Below are positions 26,136 through 36,186 of a stretch of DNA of 64,000 nucleotides, in pieces. The DNA is from Planctomycetota bacterium (GTDB lineage Bacteria; Planctomycetota; Planctomycetia; Pirellulales; Pirellulaceae): positions 1 through 64,000 of the forward strand of contig CAUJHS010000102.1 of the NCBI GenBank assembly GCA_963204915.1. The letters run 5' to 3'. Under the pieces are notes generated by a model. The model had not been told where the DNA came from. It worked only from the letters and a program-made list of their open reading frames with translations, and ran no database searches. Position numbers and translations under genes: made by a program. Every line of letters starts with the position of its first letter. Positions within the stretch are counted from its first letter, which is position 1.

Positions 26136-28460
26136 TTATTTTTTTCGCCACTTCTCGATCAAGGCGGCAAGTTCGGCTTGTTGTGGTTGCGGCAGGGCGG
26201 CAATCAAGTGTCGGCTCGGTAGATCAAGATGGAGTGCGCCCCGCCCGTCGCTGAAATGATGTTCACCAAGTTCTTGCTGAATACGAGCAAGAATAGCGTC
26301 GTCACTCGTATCATCCGATAAGTTCTTCGGCAACGGGTAAAACTCGGTTTCCAGTTTTACTCGCAACTTTTCTGGCGTCGTGATTTCAAGGGTCGCGCCG
26401 TCAATCACTCGGTACGCCAAATCCATGGGCGATAATAACCGAGTCAGCACATCGCCAAGGGGTTCATTCTCGGCAACCACGGAGCCTTTTGCATCGATCG
26501 ACCATCCCGCTTCCGTAGCGGCGCGCCAGTCAATCAGAATTGTGATCCCGGCCGCGCTCCCTAACCGTTTGAGGATTTCGGTTAAGTCGGTCGATTGGCG
26601 AAAATTGAGTTGGATCGGCGCATTCAGTTTGCTTTGCGCTAGTTGACGCTGGATTAGGGGTTGAAACCGGGAGGCGTCAAAACGAGTGCGCAAGGACAAC
26701 CCGCGCGCGGCCCGCAACGTTTCGCAAAACGCGATGACCCGGTAATGTATTGCCTCGGTTTGTTCAATCAACAGCCCGCTTTCCTGAGGTAAGATGGACC
26801 CGGGGCCGCCCGCCGCTTTCCAACTTTCAGGCGCAACTAACTGAGTAATCAAGCGTCCAAATTCTAACACCTGTTCCGCGTCGCCAGACACGAGATCGTT
26901 CACCGGATGTTTGATTTGACGTAGTGTTGCATCTTTGACCGCGGGCGCCGTGACCACCAGATGGCCGTCCCGCACGTCAAAGCCTAACGCCAAAGGTTCT
27001 AAGGCCGCCGAAACGGCGCCTCCCACGGTCGTCTCCTTTAATTTGACAGAGATTGGAGCATGGGGTGTAAGCCGACGCCACGCCAATGCTTCTGGCTCAA
27101 TGGTGACTGGAATTGTTGACAAGTCAGAAATGAAATCAAGAAAATCGACGAGCGGCAAATTGGAGAACTCGATTGCAGCAATAGGATCCGCCAGTCGGGC
27201 GGCAACATCGACTTGACGAGGCGCCTGTCGTGGTGGCGGGGTTTCCTCAGTCGAAGGCTGTTCGCTTGCTCCCTCCGACGAATTGTTTTCTGATGAATCC
27301 TCGTTCGTGACCGATTCGACCGGCAGGCTGGGAACCATACCGGAATCAAAGGTTGCATCTCCTAGAAAATCGCCAAACCGCCCTAGCACATCGTCGCTCG
27401 CCGCAAGAGTCTCCGTTGGCTGTAGATTTGTTTCAGCTGTAGAAGCGAGTGCTTCCTCGTCAAGTGGAGGCGGAGGAGTGGCATCCTCATGATTCGGACT
27501 TTCGGCTATTCTACTACCATTCGAGTCAGCGGCCTGTGGCGCATTGGCGGCCGCCTCGGTTTGGTTTACCTCAGTCGCTGATTCTGGCGGCGTTGTGGGT
27601 GATGATTCTGCCGAATCATCGTTATTCGTCCCGCCAGAACCTTTATTGTCGGACGACTTTTGTTGGTCGCCGGCTTCGCCATGAATTTGTCGGTCTTCTG
27701 GTGACGGTGGGGTACTTGTCGCAACGGTTGCCGCGTCGGCGATGGCGGGAGAGTTCCCGCGATTGGCGTAAAGGACGGCGTAGCCGAAAACGCCGATCGC
27801 AAGCGCAACGCCTGCGACGGCGGCCCCGCCTAGCAAGACAAATTGGCGCCACGCTCGTAAATTGTGCGAAACCCACATGTCGTCGGGCAGTGGGGGCAAG
27901 ACAGGAGCATCGACCTCGGCGCTAATTGCGGTGGTTCGTGCATCTGTGGTTACTTGGACTGGCGAAGTGGTCAACTCATGATGAACGGTCTCAGGAGCCG
28001 CAGAATCGTTACCCGCGGTTTCATGTTGGTGGACTTGCGAAGGCGCCATTGGCGGCGAAAGATCTTTAGTGGGCGTAGCGACTTCCTCTACAGTGTCGGC
28101 CCATTGGTCGATTCCACGGGGCGTTTCAATTGAAGTGGCGGACGCCGTCGGCGGTTGTTGGTGCGGTTCAGTCGCCCGCGCGGATGGCGATTCCTGCGCC
28201 TCTTGAGTGAGGATTTCGACCGCGTCGTCAAACGTCATGTCTAATAGCGAAGGCGCAGCGGCGCTGCCAACACTTGCAGGAAGTAATAGTTCATGAGAAC
28301 TGTCGCCTGCTGTGCTCTCCGTCGCTTGCGAAGGGCGCGGGGGAGTAATCATGACCATGCTTCCGCAGCGTGGGCAGGTATGGATCTCGCCAACCGCCAA
28401 TTCATCTCGGACTTTGAGTCGTGCCTTGCAGGTTGTGCAGGAAATATAGAACGTCGTCAC
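26136..28460 (-). CDS. Zinc-ribbon membrane protein with two STN/N0-like domains
   Basis: A 774-residue protein. Residues 8-32 have two CxxC pairs (C8, C11, C29, C32), a cytoplasmic zinc ribbon. Residues 35-205 are low complexity. One transmembrane segment lies near 208-235 (VLLGGAAVAGVALAIGVFGY). The outside part begins with a long Ser/Thr/Glu/Asn linker. A first STN-like domain follows near 425-520 (IEFSNLPLVDFLDFISDLS, then TTVGGAVSAALEPLALGF) and a second near 613-700 (LNFRQSTDLTEILKRLGSAAG, then PLGDVLTRLLSPMDLAYRV). These are the small modules found in TonB-dependent receptors and at the start of secretins. The gene is 106 bases downstream of the pseudokinase gene and convergent with the secretin-like gene, so joint function is likely but unproven. 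Confidence 0.72.
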   Translation of the reverse strand: MTTFYISCTTCKARLKVRDELAVGEIHTCPRCGSMVMITPPRPSQATESTAGDSSHELLLPASVGSAAAPSLLDMTFDDAVEILTQEAQESPSARATEPHQQPPTASATSIETPRGIDQWADTVEEVATPTKDLSPPMAPSQVHQHETAGNDSAAPETVHHELTTSPVQVTTDARTTAISAEVDAPVLPPLPDDMWVSHNLRAWRQFVLLGGAAVAGVALAIGVFGYAVLYANRGNSPAIADAATVATSTPPSPEDRQIHGEAGDQQKSSDNKGSGGTNNDDSAESSPTTPPESATEVNQTEAAANAPQAADSNGSRIAESPNHEDATPPPPLDEEALASTAETNLQPTETLAASDDVLGRFGDFLGDATFDSGMVPSLPVESVTNEDSSENNSSEGASEQPSTEETPPPRQAPRQVDVAARLADPIAAIEFSNLPLVDFLDFISDLSTIPVTIEPEALAWRRLTPHAPISVKLKETTVGGAVSAALEPLALGFDVRDGHLVVTAPAVKDATLRQIKHPVNDLVSGDAEQVLEFGRLITQLVAPESWKAAGGPGSILPQESGLLIEQTEAIHYRVIAFCETLRAARGLSLRTRFDASRFQPLIQRQLAQSKLNAPIQLNFRQSTDLTEILKRLGSAAGITILIDWRAATEAGWSIDAKGSVVAENEPLGDVLTRLLSPMDLAYRVIDGATLEITTPEKLRVKLETEFYPLPKNLSDDTSDDAILARIQQELGEHHFSDGRGALHLDLPSRHLIAALPQPQQAELAALIEKWRKK

Positions 28461-28566
28461 GGGCGATGCCTTCTATTCGCAGGCTAGTAGCTTGTTATCG
28501 TTATCCGTTCGGAGTGCGAACAAATAACCTTCATTCCGCCGTCGTGTGTTGCGCCAAATAGGCGCG

Positions 28567-31563
28567 TCATTTGAATTCGTCGGGCAACGCATAACCCTTG
28601 GCGGCGGCAGCGTCCCGGGTTGTAATCAAAATGATGTTCTTCGACGCGTCGTTAGGGTCAGGGCCAATGACCCAAATCAACTTCTGATCCGCCTCGTTTG
28701 GCGTCTTGACTGTTGTGATGGGATTCGCCTTCATGACCATTGCCGTAAGAACTTCTCGAATGGATTGATCGCTCGCTTCAAAGTCGCGAATTTGCTGATT
28801 TTGCGTGATCCCATTCATTTCCAAATCTTTGCCCATTATTTTGATGTCAAATGGAATGTCGAGGTTAGGGGTCGCGTCGCGCACTTCCGTCGCCACATCA
28901 CGCATGGCGAAGTCAAGAGATAGCTGCGGAAAACGGATGCTTATTTTGTAATCAAGCAATTCGTCGATCGTCTTGACTTGAGACTCTTTGGGCGACGCGT
29001 CGGCTACATACGCAGCGCCTGATTCTGAAATCAGAGTAAGCTCCGACGCTGCGAGCAGGTTCGGGGCTGCTACTCCCGGAAGGGCGGCATTGATCACGGC
29101 ATGTTCGTCCTCAGCGCCGATGCGGCATTGTTGGTGAACAAATCGCACCATGGGCGGGAAACGCAACGCTAACCGGCGCCAATAAGGATGCGGGACCAGA
29201 CGAGCGATATACTCTTCAATTTGGTCCGGCAGCTGGGAAAGACGTTCACGCAGGTCCGAAGCCAACTTGCTCTTTTCCAGATCGAGCGTGCCTTGCAACC
29301 GCATTTCTAGGTAAAACGGCTCACCAAAGTGTACGCTGGCAAGTGCCGCGTGTAAGTCGTCGCCAAGGAACGATTGTAAGGGAGCGAGGAGTTTCTCAAG
29401 GTCGCCTGTAAAGAGTTTTTGTGCGTCGGAATGCAAGTAATTCGGCGCCAGCAATATCGTTACGTGCCGATCTTCGTCCGAAACTCGCAACAAACGCTCC
29501 ATTTCGCGTCGCAAAAGCGGCTTTGCCCGAGGGTTCTTTGCAACTTCCCCAACATCCGCCGACGCTCCCATGAGAAATACGCCCGGATGATCTTTGGGAA
29601 TGTAAAACGACCAACCACGGGCGGAATAGATTGCGGCGTCGGCCGGTCCTTCGGGCGACGGATTTCCCCAGCGCGAAAGCAACACGGTCTCGGCAAGAGG
29701 TTCTTTCAATCGGACGACGAACGAGGGTCTTGGCGCATTGCCATTATTGTCATGCAAGGCAATGACCATGCGGCTAATTTCACCCAGTTTTACGCCCGAA
29801 GCGTCTTGCCAACTCCGCACCATGCCCTCGAATCGAGGGCCTAACGCCTTAAGCGACTGCGAGCCATGGGGACTCGACAACGTGTCCGCCGGACGGAACG
29901 CCAGGAAAAATTGCGCGCCCGGCGGTGAGAAAGATAAATCGATTGGCGCACCATGGGTAGGCGAAGCCCATAACGTCGCTCCGTCGTCGGGTACGACTTG
30001 CAGGCTTGAAACTTGCGAGGAATCACTGCGGGCTGGTGTAGGATCTGCGTTCGCGGATCGAACGGGATTATCGACGGGCTCAGCGTCGACATCGTCCTGA
30101 GTCGCTGCGGATGACCGGTCATCGCGTACGTCCGAAGTTGCAACCGCGGTTGGATTGTCGGTTCCGTCAAAATAGCTGCTTGCCGCCAGGACTGCGATAA
30201 CAAGCAAGGCCGCAACGCCAAACACTATTCCGGCATTCTGCAAGCGAGTGGCTTTCCGCTTTCGCTGGCGCGAGGAGCCATCGGCAAACGTTGAAGATTC
30301 CGGTGAAGCCACAGCGTTGGCCGATAGCGTGCTGAAATCTACGTCTGCGGCGCTGCTGTGGGCTGTTGTTCGACTCGCGTTGTCGAATGCAGGAAATGAA
30401 TTCGATGGCGCCAAACCAGAATTGCCAGGCGTGGTCGTCGGCCCGATTGGCTGAACGGCTGGTTGTGGTCGTAATGTCGCGCCATATTGTGACAAATGCG
30501 ATTCAAACGCAGCGTGCGCAGGCGATACCGAGGGAACAGCGAACTTGCCTGGTTCGACCATCGGCGCCAAATTCTCCGCCACACTGGCCGCATCCTGCAG
30601 TCGAACTTGCGGATTCTTGGCCAGCATATACGCCACAATTTGACCGAGTTGCGGCGACACGCCGAACGTTTCCAACGATGCAATACGCTGCGTCGCGTGT
30701 CGACGCATCTTCTCCCGCAGGTCGCCCTCTGGAAATGGCGGCTGACCAGCGATTGATGCATACAAGGAGCCGCCGAGCGCATAAATATCGGTCAAGATGT
30801 CGGGCGCACACCCTGGGTGCGCAAGTTCGGGTGCGAGATAATTCGCCCGATCAAGCACATCGCGGTTTGGATTAGGATCGTTCCAAGGAAAAGGCCCTGG
30901 TGGCGAGGTTAAGTCACGTGACAGTTTTACATTAGGGCCGCCGTCGACAAAGATATTCCTCGGACGTACATCGCCATGCACTCGCCCATGAAGATGCAAT
31001 TCGTGCAACGCAAGAGCCGTCGCACGTATGACGTGGCAGGCATCGGTCACTGGTAAGGGGCTTTTGGCGATTCGCTCAGAAAGGGAGACTCCCGGCAATT
31101 CCTCCAGGACGAGAAACCTGTATTTCCCTAAGTCAATGGCGGCAAAGCAACGTTGCAGGTATGGATGTCGCACAGCACAATCGTGTTGAATCCAGCTTGC
31201 AAACGACTGCCACGCCTGATCGTCTTCAAGGATCGGTCCTGTAAGAAACTGCAACAAGACGGGATAACGTGTCGCACAATGAACCGCCCGAAAGCAACCG
31301 GCAAATCGTTGCGGGTCCGCGCGGTCGTAAACAACGTAGTCACCGTAAAAGAAGGGACCGGGGCGACCAGCCAGCAGGATCTTACTTTGGTACGCACTAA
31401 TTACATTCTTCGCGACCAACCAGTCGGCAAGCATTTGCCCGTCGGGCGTCGACGCGGCTGGACGAATTTGCGCGAATTCAGCGTTAAGTTGCTGGCACTG
31501 CTCATACGTTAGGAGGCCGCTTTCCATCAGTAGCCGCCAGAAGTCAGAAATTGGCGCCGGCAT
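28567..31563 (-). CDS. Membrane pseudokinase with C-terminal STN-like domain
   Basis: A 998-residue protein. The N-terminal helix-rich segment (DFWRLLMESGLLTYEQCQQL) is usual in planctomycete kinases. The kinase-like domain (about 70-330) has lost key residues: the glycine loop is degenerate (YGDYVVYDRADPQRFAG), the VAIK lysine is absent (YPVLLQFL), HRDxKPxN is HGDVRPRN near 197, and DFG is replaced by LSRDL. It is therefore probably a pseudokinase. One membrane span lies near 445-467 (GIVFGVAALLVIAVLAASSYF). The large outside part is unknown up to about 870, and residues 874-960 resemble an STN/N0 module (FPQLSLDFAMRDVATEV, then DQSIREVLTAMVMKA). I recall homologues in other planctomycetes. 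It is the first gene of a two-gene minus-strand unit. Confidence 0.78.
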   Translation of the reverse strand: MPAPISDFWRLLMESGLLTYEQCQQLNAEFAQIRPAASTPDGQMLADWLVAKNVISAYQSKILLAGRPGPFFYGDYVVYDRADPQRFAGCFRAVHCATRYPVLLQFLTGPILEDDQAWQSFASWIQHDCAVRHPYLQRCFAAIDLGKYRFLVLEELPGVSLSERIAKSPLPVTDACHVIRATALALHELHLHGRVHGDVRPRNIFVDGGPNVKLSRDLTSPPGPFPWNDPNPNRDVLDRANYLAPELAHPGCAPDILTDIYALGGSLYASIAGQPPFPEGDLREKMRRHATQRIASLETFGVSPQLGQIVAYMLAKNPQVRLQDAASVAENLAPMVEPGKFAVPSVSPAHAAFESHLSQYGATLRPQPAVQPIGPTTTPGNSGLAPSNSFPAFDNASRTTAHSSAADVDFSTLSANAVASPESSTFADGSSRQRKRKATRLQNAGIVFGVAALLVIAVLAASSYFDGTDNPTAVATSDVRDDRSSAATQDDVDAEPVDNPVRSANADPTPARSDSSQVSSLQVVPDDGATLWASPTHGAPIDLSFSPPGAQFFLAFRPADTLSSPHGSQSLKALGPRFEGMVRSWQDASGVKLGEISRMVIALHDNNGNAPRPSFVVRLKEPLAETVLLSRWGNPSPEGPADAAIYSARGWSFYIPKDHPGVFLMGASADVGEVAKNPRAKPLLRREMERLLRVSDEDRHVTILLAPNYLHSDAQKLFTGDLEKLLAPLQSFLGDDLHAALASVHFGEPFYLEMRLQGTLDLEKSKLASDLRERLSQLPDQIEEYIARLVPHPYWRRLALRFPPMVRFVHQQCRIGAEDEHAVINAALPGVAAPNLLAASELTLISESGAAYVADASPKESQVKTIDELLDYKISIRFPQLSLDFAMRDVATEVRDATPNLDIPFDIKIMGKDLEMNGITQNQQIRDFEASDQSIREVLTAMVMKANPITTVKTPNEADQKLIWVIGPDPNDASKNIILITTRDAAAAKGYALPDEFK

Positions 31564-31984
31564 GGGCAGTTCGCGAATGCGCTCCTTATCACCAAGTAGT
31601 CACTTATTCAGTGTAACGGACCTCGAACGCAATTTGCAAAACGCGGTGTTAAAACCATTGCGCGACAGACAGTTATGTCCAAACGATCTGCCGAAAATAA
31701 GGATCGTGCCAATAGAATAGGTCGTACCGCTTTGAGTTCGCATTCGAGCCGTGAATCGCCGAGGGTAAGCTCTTTGGCAATGAATCGCCCCTCTGTTCTG
31801 GTGGGTGTCCTGGTGTAGATTGCGTTTTCCACGAACGGGATGGTGTCACCTAATCAAGTTTTAAGTCGTCGCAACACCTCGTGGTATAACAACGCGGAAG
31901 GGCGTTGGTCATCCCTTCGGACAACGCGCCGTGACGAGAGTTCACCGTATCGCGTGGCGTGGCGCCGTAGTTAAGGAGCGACTT
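31564..31984. other. Divergent intergenic region, about 420 bases
   Basis: The region lies between the pseudokinase gene (minus) and the hydrolase gene (plus). A 74-codon open frame on the minus strand (31832 to 31608) has no recognisable content and no good start signal, so I do not call it. No tRNA or clear hairpin is seen. It should hold promoters for both flanking genes. Confidence 0.45.
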
Positions 31985-33493
31985 GTGAAAAAGCTTTGCG
32001 AAGAAACTTACAGCCGCGTTCTGACGATCTACTTGTGCGTTCGCCATGTCGCATGTTTCGTGGCGGCGTTTTATGCGGCGGCCATATTACACGCTGATGA
32101 CGTGTCGAAGCCACTTGCGCTTCATCCTGCAAATCCGCACTATTTCCTATGGCGTGGCGAAGCTGCGGTTCTCATTACATCGGGCGAACATTACGGAGCT
32201 TTGCTTAACCTTGATTTTGACTACGAGCGTTACTTTGACGAACTCCAAGCCAAGGGACTCAACCACACTCGCATTTTCTCCGGCGTTTATCGCGAAATCG
32301 ATGATTCATTTGGAATTACCGATAACCCGCTAGCCCCAAAAGTCGATCGATTCATATGCCCTTGGCCTCGCATTGAGCAGCCTGGCGGCGCCGAGGGCCA
32401 GATCAAATTCGACTTGTCGCGTTGGGATCCTCGCTACTTTGACCGACTACGCGACTTGATGCAGCAAGCCCAACAACGTGACATCGTTGTCGAAATGACC
32501 TTGTTCTGCCCGTTCTACAACGACGCGCTTTGGAAGGCGTCGCCGATGAATGTCGCAAACAATGTGAATGGAATAGGCGACTGCCCGCGCGAAGAAGTCT
32601 ACACGTTGAAGCATGACAACATGCTCGCCATCCACCTTGCTGTTGCCAAGAAGATCGTTCAAGCGTTGCGCGACTTTCCGAATCTTTACTACGAAGTATG
32701 CAACGAACCTTACTTCGGCGGCGTCACACTCGAATGGCAGCATCGTATAGTTGAGGCCATTGTAGACGAGGAAAAAGCTTGGTCACACCGGCATTTGATT
32801 TCAATGAACATCGCCAATGGACGGGCGCGTGTAGAAAGGCCTCATCCTGCGGTGTCGATCCTAAATTTTCATTACTGTACCCCGCCGGATACCGTCGCAA
32901 TGAATTACCATTTGGATCGGGTCATTGGAGAAAACGAAACTGGCTTTCGCGGAAAGAGCGATTTGCTTTATCGCACCGAAGGTTGGGACTTTATCCTCGC
33001 CGGGGGCGCGCTCTACAACAATCTCGATTACTCGTTTACTCCGAAACATCCGCAAGGCGATTTTACTGAGTACTCATCACCCGGCGGCGGTAGTCCTACG
33101 CTTCGCGAGCAGTTGTCAATCTTAAAGCGATTTGTCGAGGCGTTCGACCTCGTCAAGATGGCGCCGAAAAATCTGGCGACGGTTGTGTCGGGAGACTGGA
33201 CGGTTCGAGTGCTGGCGGAGCCCGGAGAGCAATACGCCATCTACGTTCATGCGCCCTTACCACAAAAACCTCAACAAATCGAAGACCATCGCCGGATTGA
33301 CGTCCAGATCACCCTCGAAATTCAGTTGCCAAAGGGGCACTACGAGTTTGAGTGGTTAAACACAAAGACGGGTCAATTCAATCCGGGCGCTCCATTTGAA
33401 CACCCGGGCGGTATGAAGCAGCTTCGTTCTCCACAATTCGATGATGATATCGCCTTGCGAATTGTGCGACGATCGATTGCAGGAGAGCGTTAG
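31985..33493 (+). CDS. Putative glycoside hydrolase, clan GH-A-like fold, exported
   Basis: A 502-residue protein with an N-terminal hydrophobic export segment (about residues 10-36). The core looks like a TIM-barrel glycosidase: YFLWRGEAAVLITSGEHYGALL at strand 1, FDYERYFDELQAKGLNHTRIF at helix 1, then RYFDRLRDLMQQAQQRDIVVEMTLF. YYEVCNEPYFGG near residue 236 supplies the Asn-Glu acid/base pair of clan GH-A, and GENETGF near 317 is a candidate nucleophile region. A small beta domain closes the protein. The GTG start at 31985 is preferred to the upstream ATG at 31931 because AAGGAG lies seven bases before it. No exact family or substrate can be given. Confidence 0.68.
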   Translation: MKKLCEETYSRVLTIYLCVRHVACFVAAFYAAAILHADDVSKPLALHPANPHYFLWRGEAAVLITSGEHYGALLNLDFDYERYFDELQAKGLNHTRIFSGVYREIDDSFGITDNPLAPKVDRFICPWPRIEQPGGAEGQIKFDLSRWDPRYFDRLRDLMQQAQQRDIVVEMTLFCPFYNDALWKASPMNVANNVNGIGDCPREEVYTLKHDNMLAIHLAVAKKIVQALRDFPNLYYEVCNEPYFGGVTLEWQHRIVEAIVDEEKAWSHRHLISMNIANGRARVERPHPAVSILNFHYCTPPDTVAMNYHLDRVIGENETGFRGKSDLLYRTEGWDFILAGGALYNNLDYSFTPKHPQGDFTEYSSPGGGSPTLREQLSILKRFVEAFDLVKMAPKNLATVVSGDWTVRVLAEPGEQYAIYVHAPLPQKPQQIEDHRRIDVQITLEIQLPKGHYEFEWLNTKTGQFNPGAPFEHPGGMKQLRSPQFDDDIALRIVRRSIAGER

Positions 33494-33610
33494 CGCCATC
33501 TTCGCAATCGACGCGCGTTCATCCAATCATGCATTGAACTTGCATTCGTGGCTTTCGGACGTTGAATTGGTTCGATCGGAACGGTCGCGATAACAGCCAG
33601 CATGGAAATG

Positions 33611-36034
33611 CTAACCCTTTGCTTTCTCGGATTTTTCCCGACGCGGCGGTTTCTCGTCGCTCTGTTGGCCCCGCCCCGGTGACTGAGGGCGATTGGAGTT
33701 ACGAGGCGAGCTTTGAAGTTCATTACTGCGCGAGGGGGGACGTGTGAACGATTGGCCACGTGGTTGCGCACGATTAAGTACGTCGCCTTGCGGCGGTTGA
33801 TTTAGCTGCCTGAGATCGTTCCGATTTCGTTGCGGAATGGGGGAATTAACGCCCCCGGGGGAAAGCTGCTCCTGGCTCGCCCGGGTCCTCTGCGATGGTG
33901 GAAGCGGCGATTGATCAACATTACCTCGATTAAAGTCACGGGGCGATCCGCCAGGAGCACGCCCCTGGGATCGATCGGGAAATTGCCGCGGGTTGTCTAC
34001 CGGAGGAATTGAGCCCCTATTGGGCAGGCTCCGATTGTTAAGACCGCCGTTAATATCTTCCGACCGAGGGTTTGGTGTCCGCTCTGCGGCCTCATTACGA
34101 TTCCGTGGGATAGATGGGTCGTTCACGGGTGGCCTTAACGCCCCGCCGCGGATTTGCGGCGCTTCACGATTGGCGTCAGGAAGTGGCGGACGGAGGGAAC
34201 GTTGCTCTTGAAGCCGATCTCTCTCTAAGTCGGGCAGACTCTTGCCGCGTTGGACGCGTTCCCGAGGCCCGTTAGTGCGAGTTGGTGAATTGCCTGGCGG
34301 GTTTGGCGAAAACGGATTCGCCCCTGTTTCAGCCGAATCAACTTCATTCGGAACAGAGGGATTTAGTCGCGGGTTTGAACTTTGCGTTGGAATTCGCTCG
34401 TTGCGGCGGGTTTGCTTATTGTCGGGACGATCATTGTCAGGAGTTGGGCGATCGGGGCGAGGCGGCGTCTTGCGACGTTCGATTCGTTCGTTGCGATTGG
34501 TGGAAGGTTTCTCGTTCGCTTCGTCGTTATTTTCTAATTGCCCCTCGCGCGTGACGCGAGGATGATCAGGCGGTTGCGGCCGTTCCCCCGAACTACGTTC
34601 ATCGGATTCAACAGATTCCGGCAATTCGTTTCCTGGCAGCGACGTGGCGGGATCACCGTTCGAATCAATATCCTTGCTACGCGTTTCTGTTCGCGCACGT
34701 TGTTCGGTCAAACTGGAAACGTCGGGTAGACGCAGAGTACCGCGTGGGCGTTCTCTATCAGTTTGATCACGCCGATTCCGTTCATTGGTGATCGCTATTG
34801 CTGGTTTGGACTCCGATTCGACGCGCAATTGAGTCATTTGGCGAACCTGCGTTGCGACTTGGATTAGCGCTTGCCTTTGCTGGACGGCAACGCGTTCATA
34901 TCGGTTCTGAGAGTTTGGTTGGGTTAAAAGGTCGTTCACGGACGCACCCAGCAGGGAATATCGCAGGTTCTCATTATCTTGAGCACGAGACGCAACGCGG
35001 ACCTGCTCTGTCAAAGTGCGCGGTGGACGGAAAGCGGCGTTTTGACGGTAATAGGCGTGCCAACCTTGCAGGCGTTGTGCATAGTCCATCCCTCGGGTCC
35101 GATAGTACGTTGAATAATAGGAGAAAAGCGGATCATAATTTCTCGATTGGCCGTAATATTCTGACCACGCATAGTAACCTGTGTTCCGATACTGATCGTC
35201 GTAGTAATTTCCGCAGTAGTAATGATGAAGACGGGGGTTCACGAACAGGTGCACCAGCACGTTGGTAAGGGTAATGCTAACTCGCGGCGTATAGGTGAAG
35301 TGCTGGCGAGCGTAAACGTTGGACTGAAAGTATACAGGGGCGAAAATCTGTCCGCGCTGCGCCATAGCGTAGTCCCAATATCCGTCAATGAAAACGCAGC
35401 CACGCGGGGTCCAAACATAGTGCGCCGGAATCCACACCCAACCTTCGTAATAGGGGGTCCAATACCCGGGACGCCAGGCGTAATCGCTATCACGAAGTAT
35501 CCAGCACCCCGTCACCCAGTAGTGCTCGTGTGAGGGTTGAGGACTTGTCGGACCTTGCTCGAGACTGGCAGGTGGATCCGGAAGGTACTCAACTTGTTCC
35601 GCTTCGAGCGGAGCCCAGAAGCCAGCGATCCACTGATAGCCATCGCTCGTTTCCATCCAATATCCGGGAACCCAGCGTTGGTCTGGCGGCGGCGAGCGCC
35701 ATACGCCGCTGATCCAAATGTAATCTTCGCGATCGACGTCCCACGCCCAATATCCGGGAATCCAAATTACATCTTCCCCTGAAGGTTTGACCTCCGGCGG
35801 CGCCTCGACAATGGGTTCCGGAGGTGTCTTGGCCGTTATAATACCGGCTTTCGGATCGGCATCGACGGGACGAGCAAATGCCTCATGAATCGGACCCTGA
35901 AGCAAAGTTTCGAATTCACCCTCCGACGGCGGCGGACCAAGTTCTTCGACAGGCTGAGCCAGGGCAATTCCATTGAGCATAACGCCGACTGCAAACAGTC
36001 CTGCGTAAACGATTCGTAAGTTCGCGCGACCCAT
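33611..36034 (-). CDS. YXWGXW-repeat secreted protein with long disordered tail
   Basis: A 807-residue exported protein (signal peptide about 1-27). Residues 65-220 hold a row of Trp/Tyr-rich YXWGXW-like units: IWIPGYWAWD, IWISGVWRSPP, RWVPGYWMET, QWIAGFWAP, YWVTGCW, AWRPGYWTPYYEGW and FIDGYWDY. A Tyr-rich stretch follows (about 250-310). The last 400 residues are Arg/Asn/Pro/Asp-rich with no predicted order. The start at 36034 is chosen over the longer frame because AGGAAG lies just before it and a signal peptide follows directly. YXWGXW proteins are exported and of unknown function. It is the last gene of three that encode Trp-rich exported proteins. Confidence 0.78.
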   Translation of the reverse strand: MGRANLRIVYAGLFAVGVMLNGIALAQPVEELGPPPSEGEFETLLQGPIHEAFARPVDADPKAGIITAKTPPEPIVEAPPEVKPSGEDVIWIPGYWAWDVDREDYIWISGVWRSPPPDQRWVPGYWMETSDGYQWIAGFWAPLEAEQVEYLPDPPASLEQGPTSPQPSHEHYWVTGCWILRDSDYAWRPGYWTPYYEGWVWIPAHYVWTPRGCVFIDGYWDYAMAQRGQIFAPVYFQSNVYARQHFTYTPRVSITLTNVLVHLFVNPRLHHYYCGNYYDDQYRNTGYYAWSEYYGQSRNYDPLFSYYSTYYRTRGMDYAQRLQGWHAYYRQNAAFRPPRTLTEQVRVASRAQDNENLRYSLLGASVNDLLTQPNSQNRYERVAVQQRQALIQVATQVRQMTQLRVESESKPAIAITNERNRRDQTDRERPRGTLRLPDVSSLTEQRARTETRSKDIDSNGDPATSLPGNELPESVESDERSSGERPQPPDHPRVTREGQLENNDEANEKPSTNRNERIERRKTPPRPDRPTPDNDRPDNKQTRRNERIPTQSSNPRLNPSVPNEVDSAETGANPFSPNPPGNSPTRTNGPRERVQRGKSLPDLERDRLQEQRSLRPPLPDANREAPQIRGGALRPPVNDPSIPRNRNEAAERTPNPRSEDINGGLNNRSLPNRGSIPPVDNPRQFPDRSQGRAPGGSPRDFNRGNVDQSPLPPSQRTRASQEQLSPGGVNSPIPQRNRNDLRQLNQPPQGDVLNRAQPRGQSFTRPPSRSNELQSSPRNSNRPQSPGRGQQSDEKPPRREKSEKAKG

Positions 36035-36129
36035 TTCTCTTCCTCTTATGAGGCTTCGTATGAGGCCTCTGTAAAACCACCAATGTAAAACCACTTAATT
36101 TGGTTACCGCTAAATCTCGATGGATGACG

Positions 36130-36159
36130 CCAGCCCGAAGGCAGTTGCCTCCGGGCTGG
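36130..36159. repeat. Strong GC-rich hairpin between two exported-protein genes
   Basis: A 14-base stem with one mismatch (CCAGCCCGAAGGCA pairing with TGCCTCCGGGCTGG) and a two-base loop. It lies about 30 bases past the stop codon of the gene at 36187 and 95 bases before the start of the YXWGXW gene. No T-run follows, so it may protect or attenuate the mRNA rather than end it. Confidence 0.55.
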
Positions 36160-36186
36160 GAAGTCCCGGTTCACACCAGTCGTTAG

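Noticed and set aside
31608-31832. A 74-codon minus-strand frame in the divergent region
   Set aside because: No ribosome-binding site, no domain features, and it lies in the promoter region of two genes.
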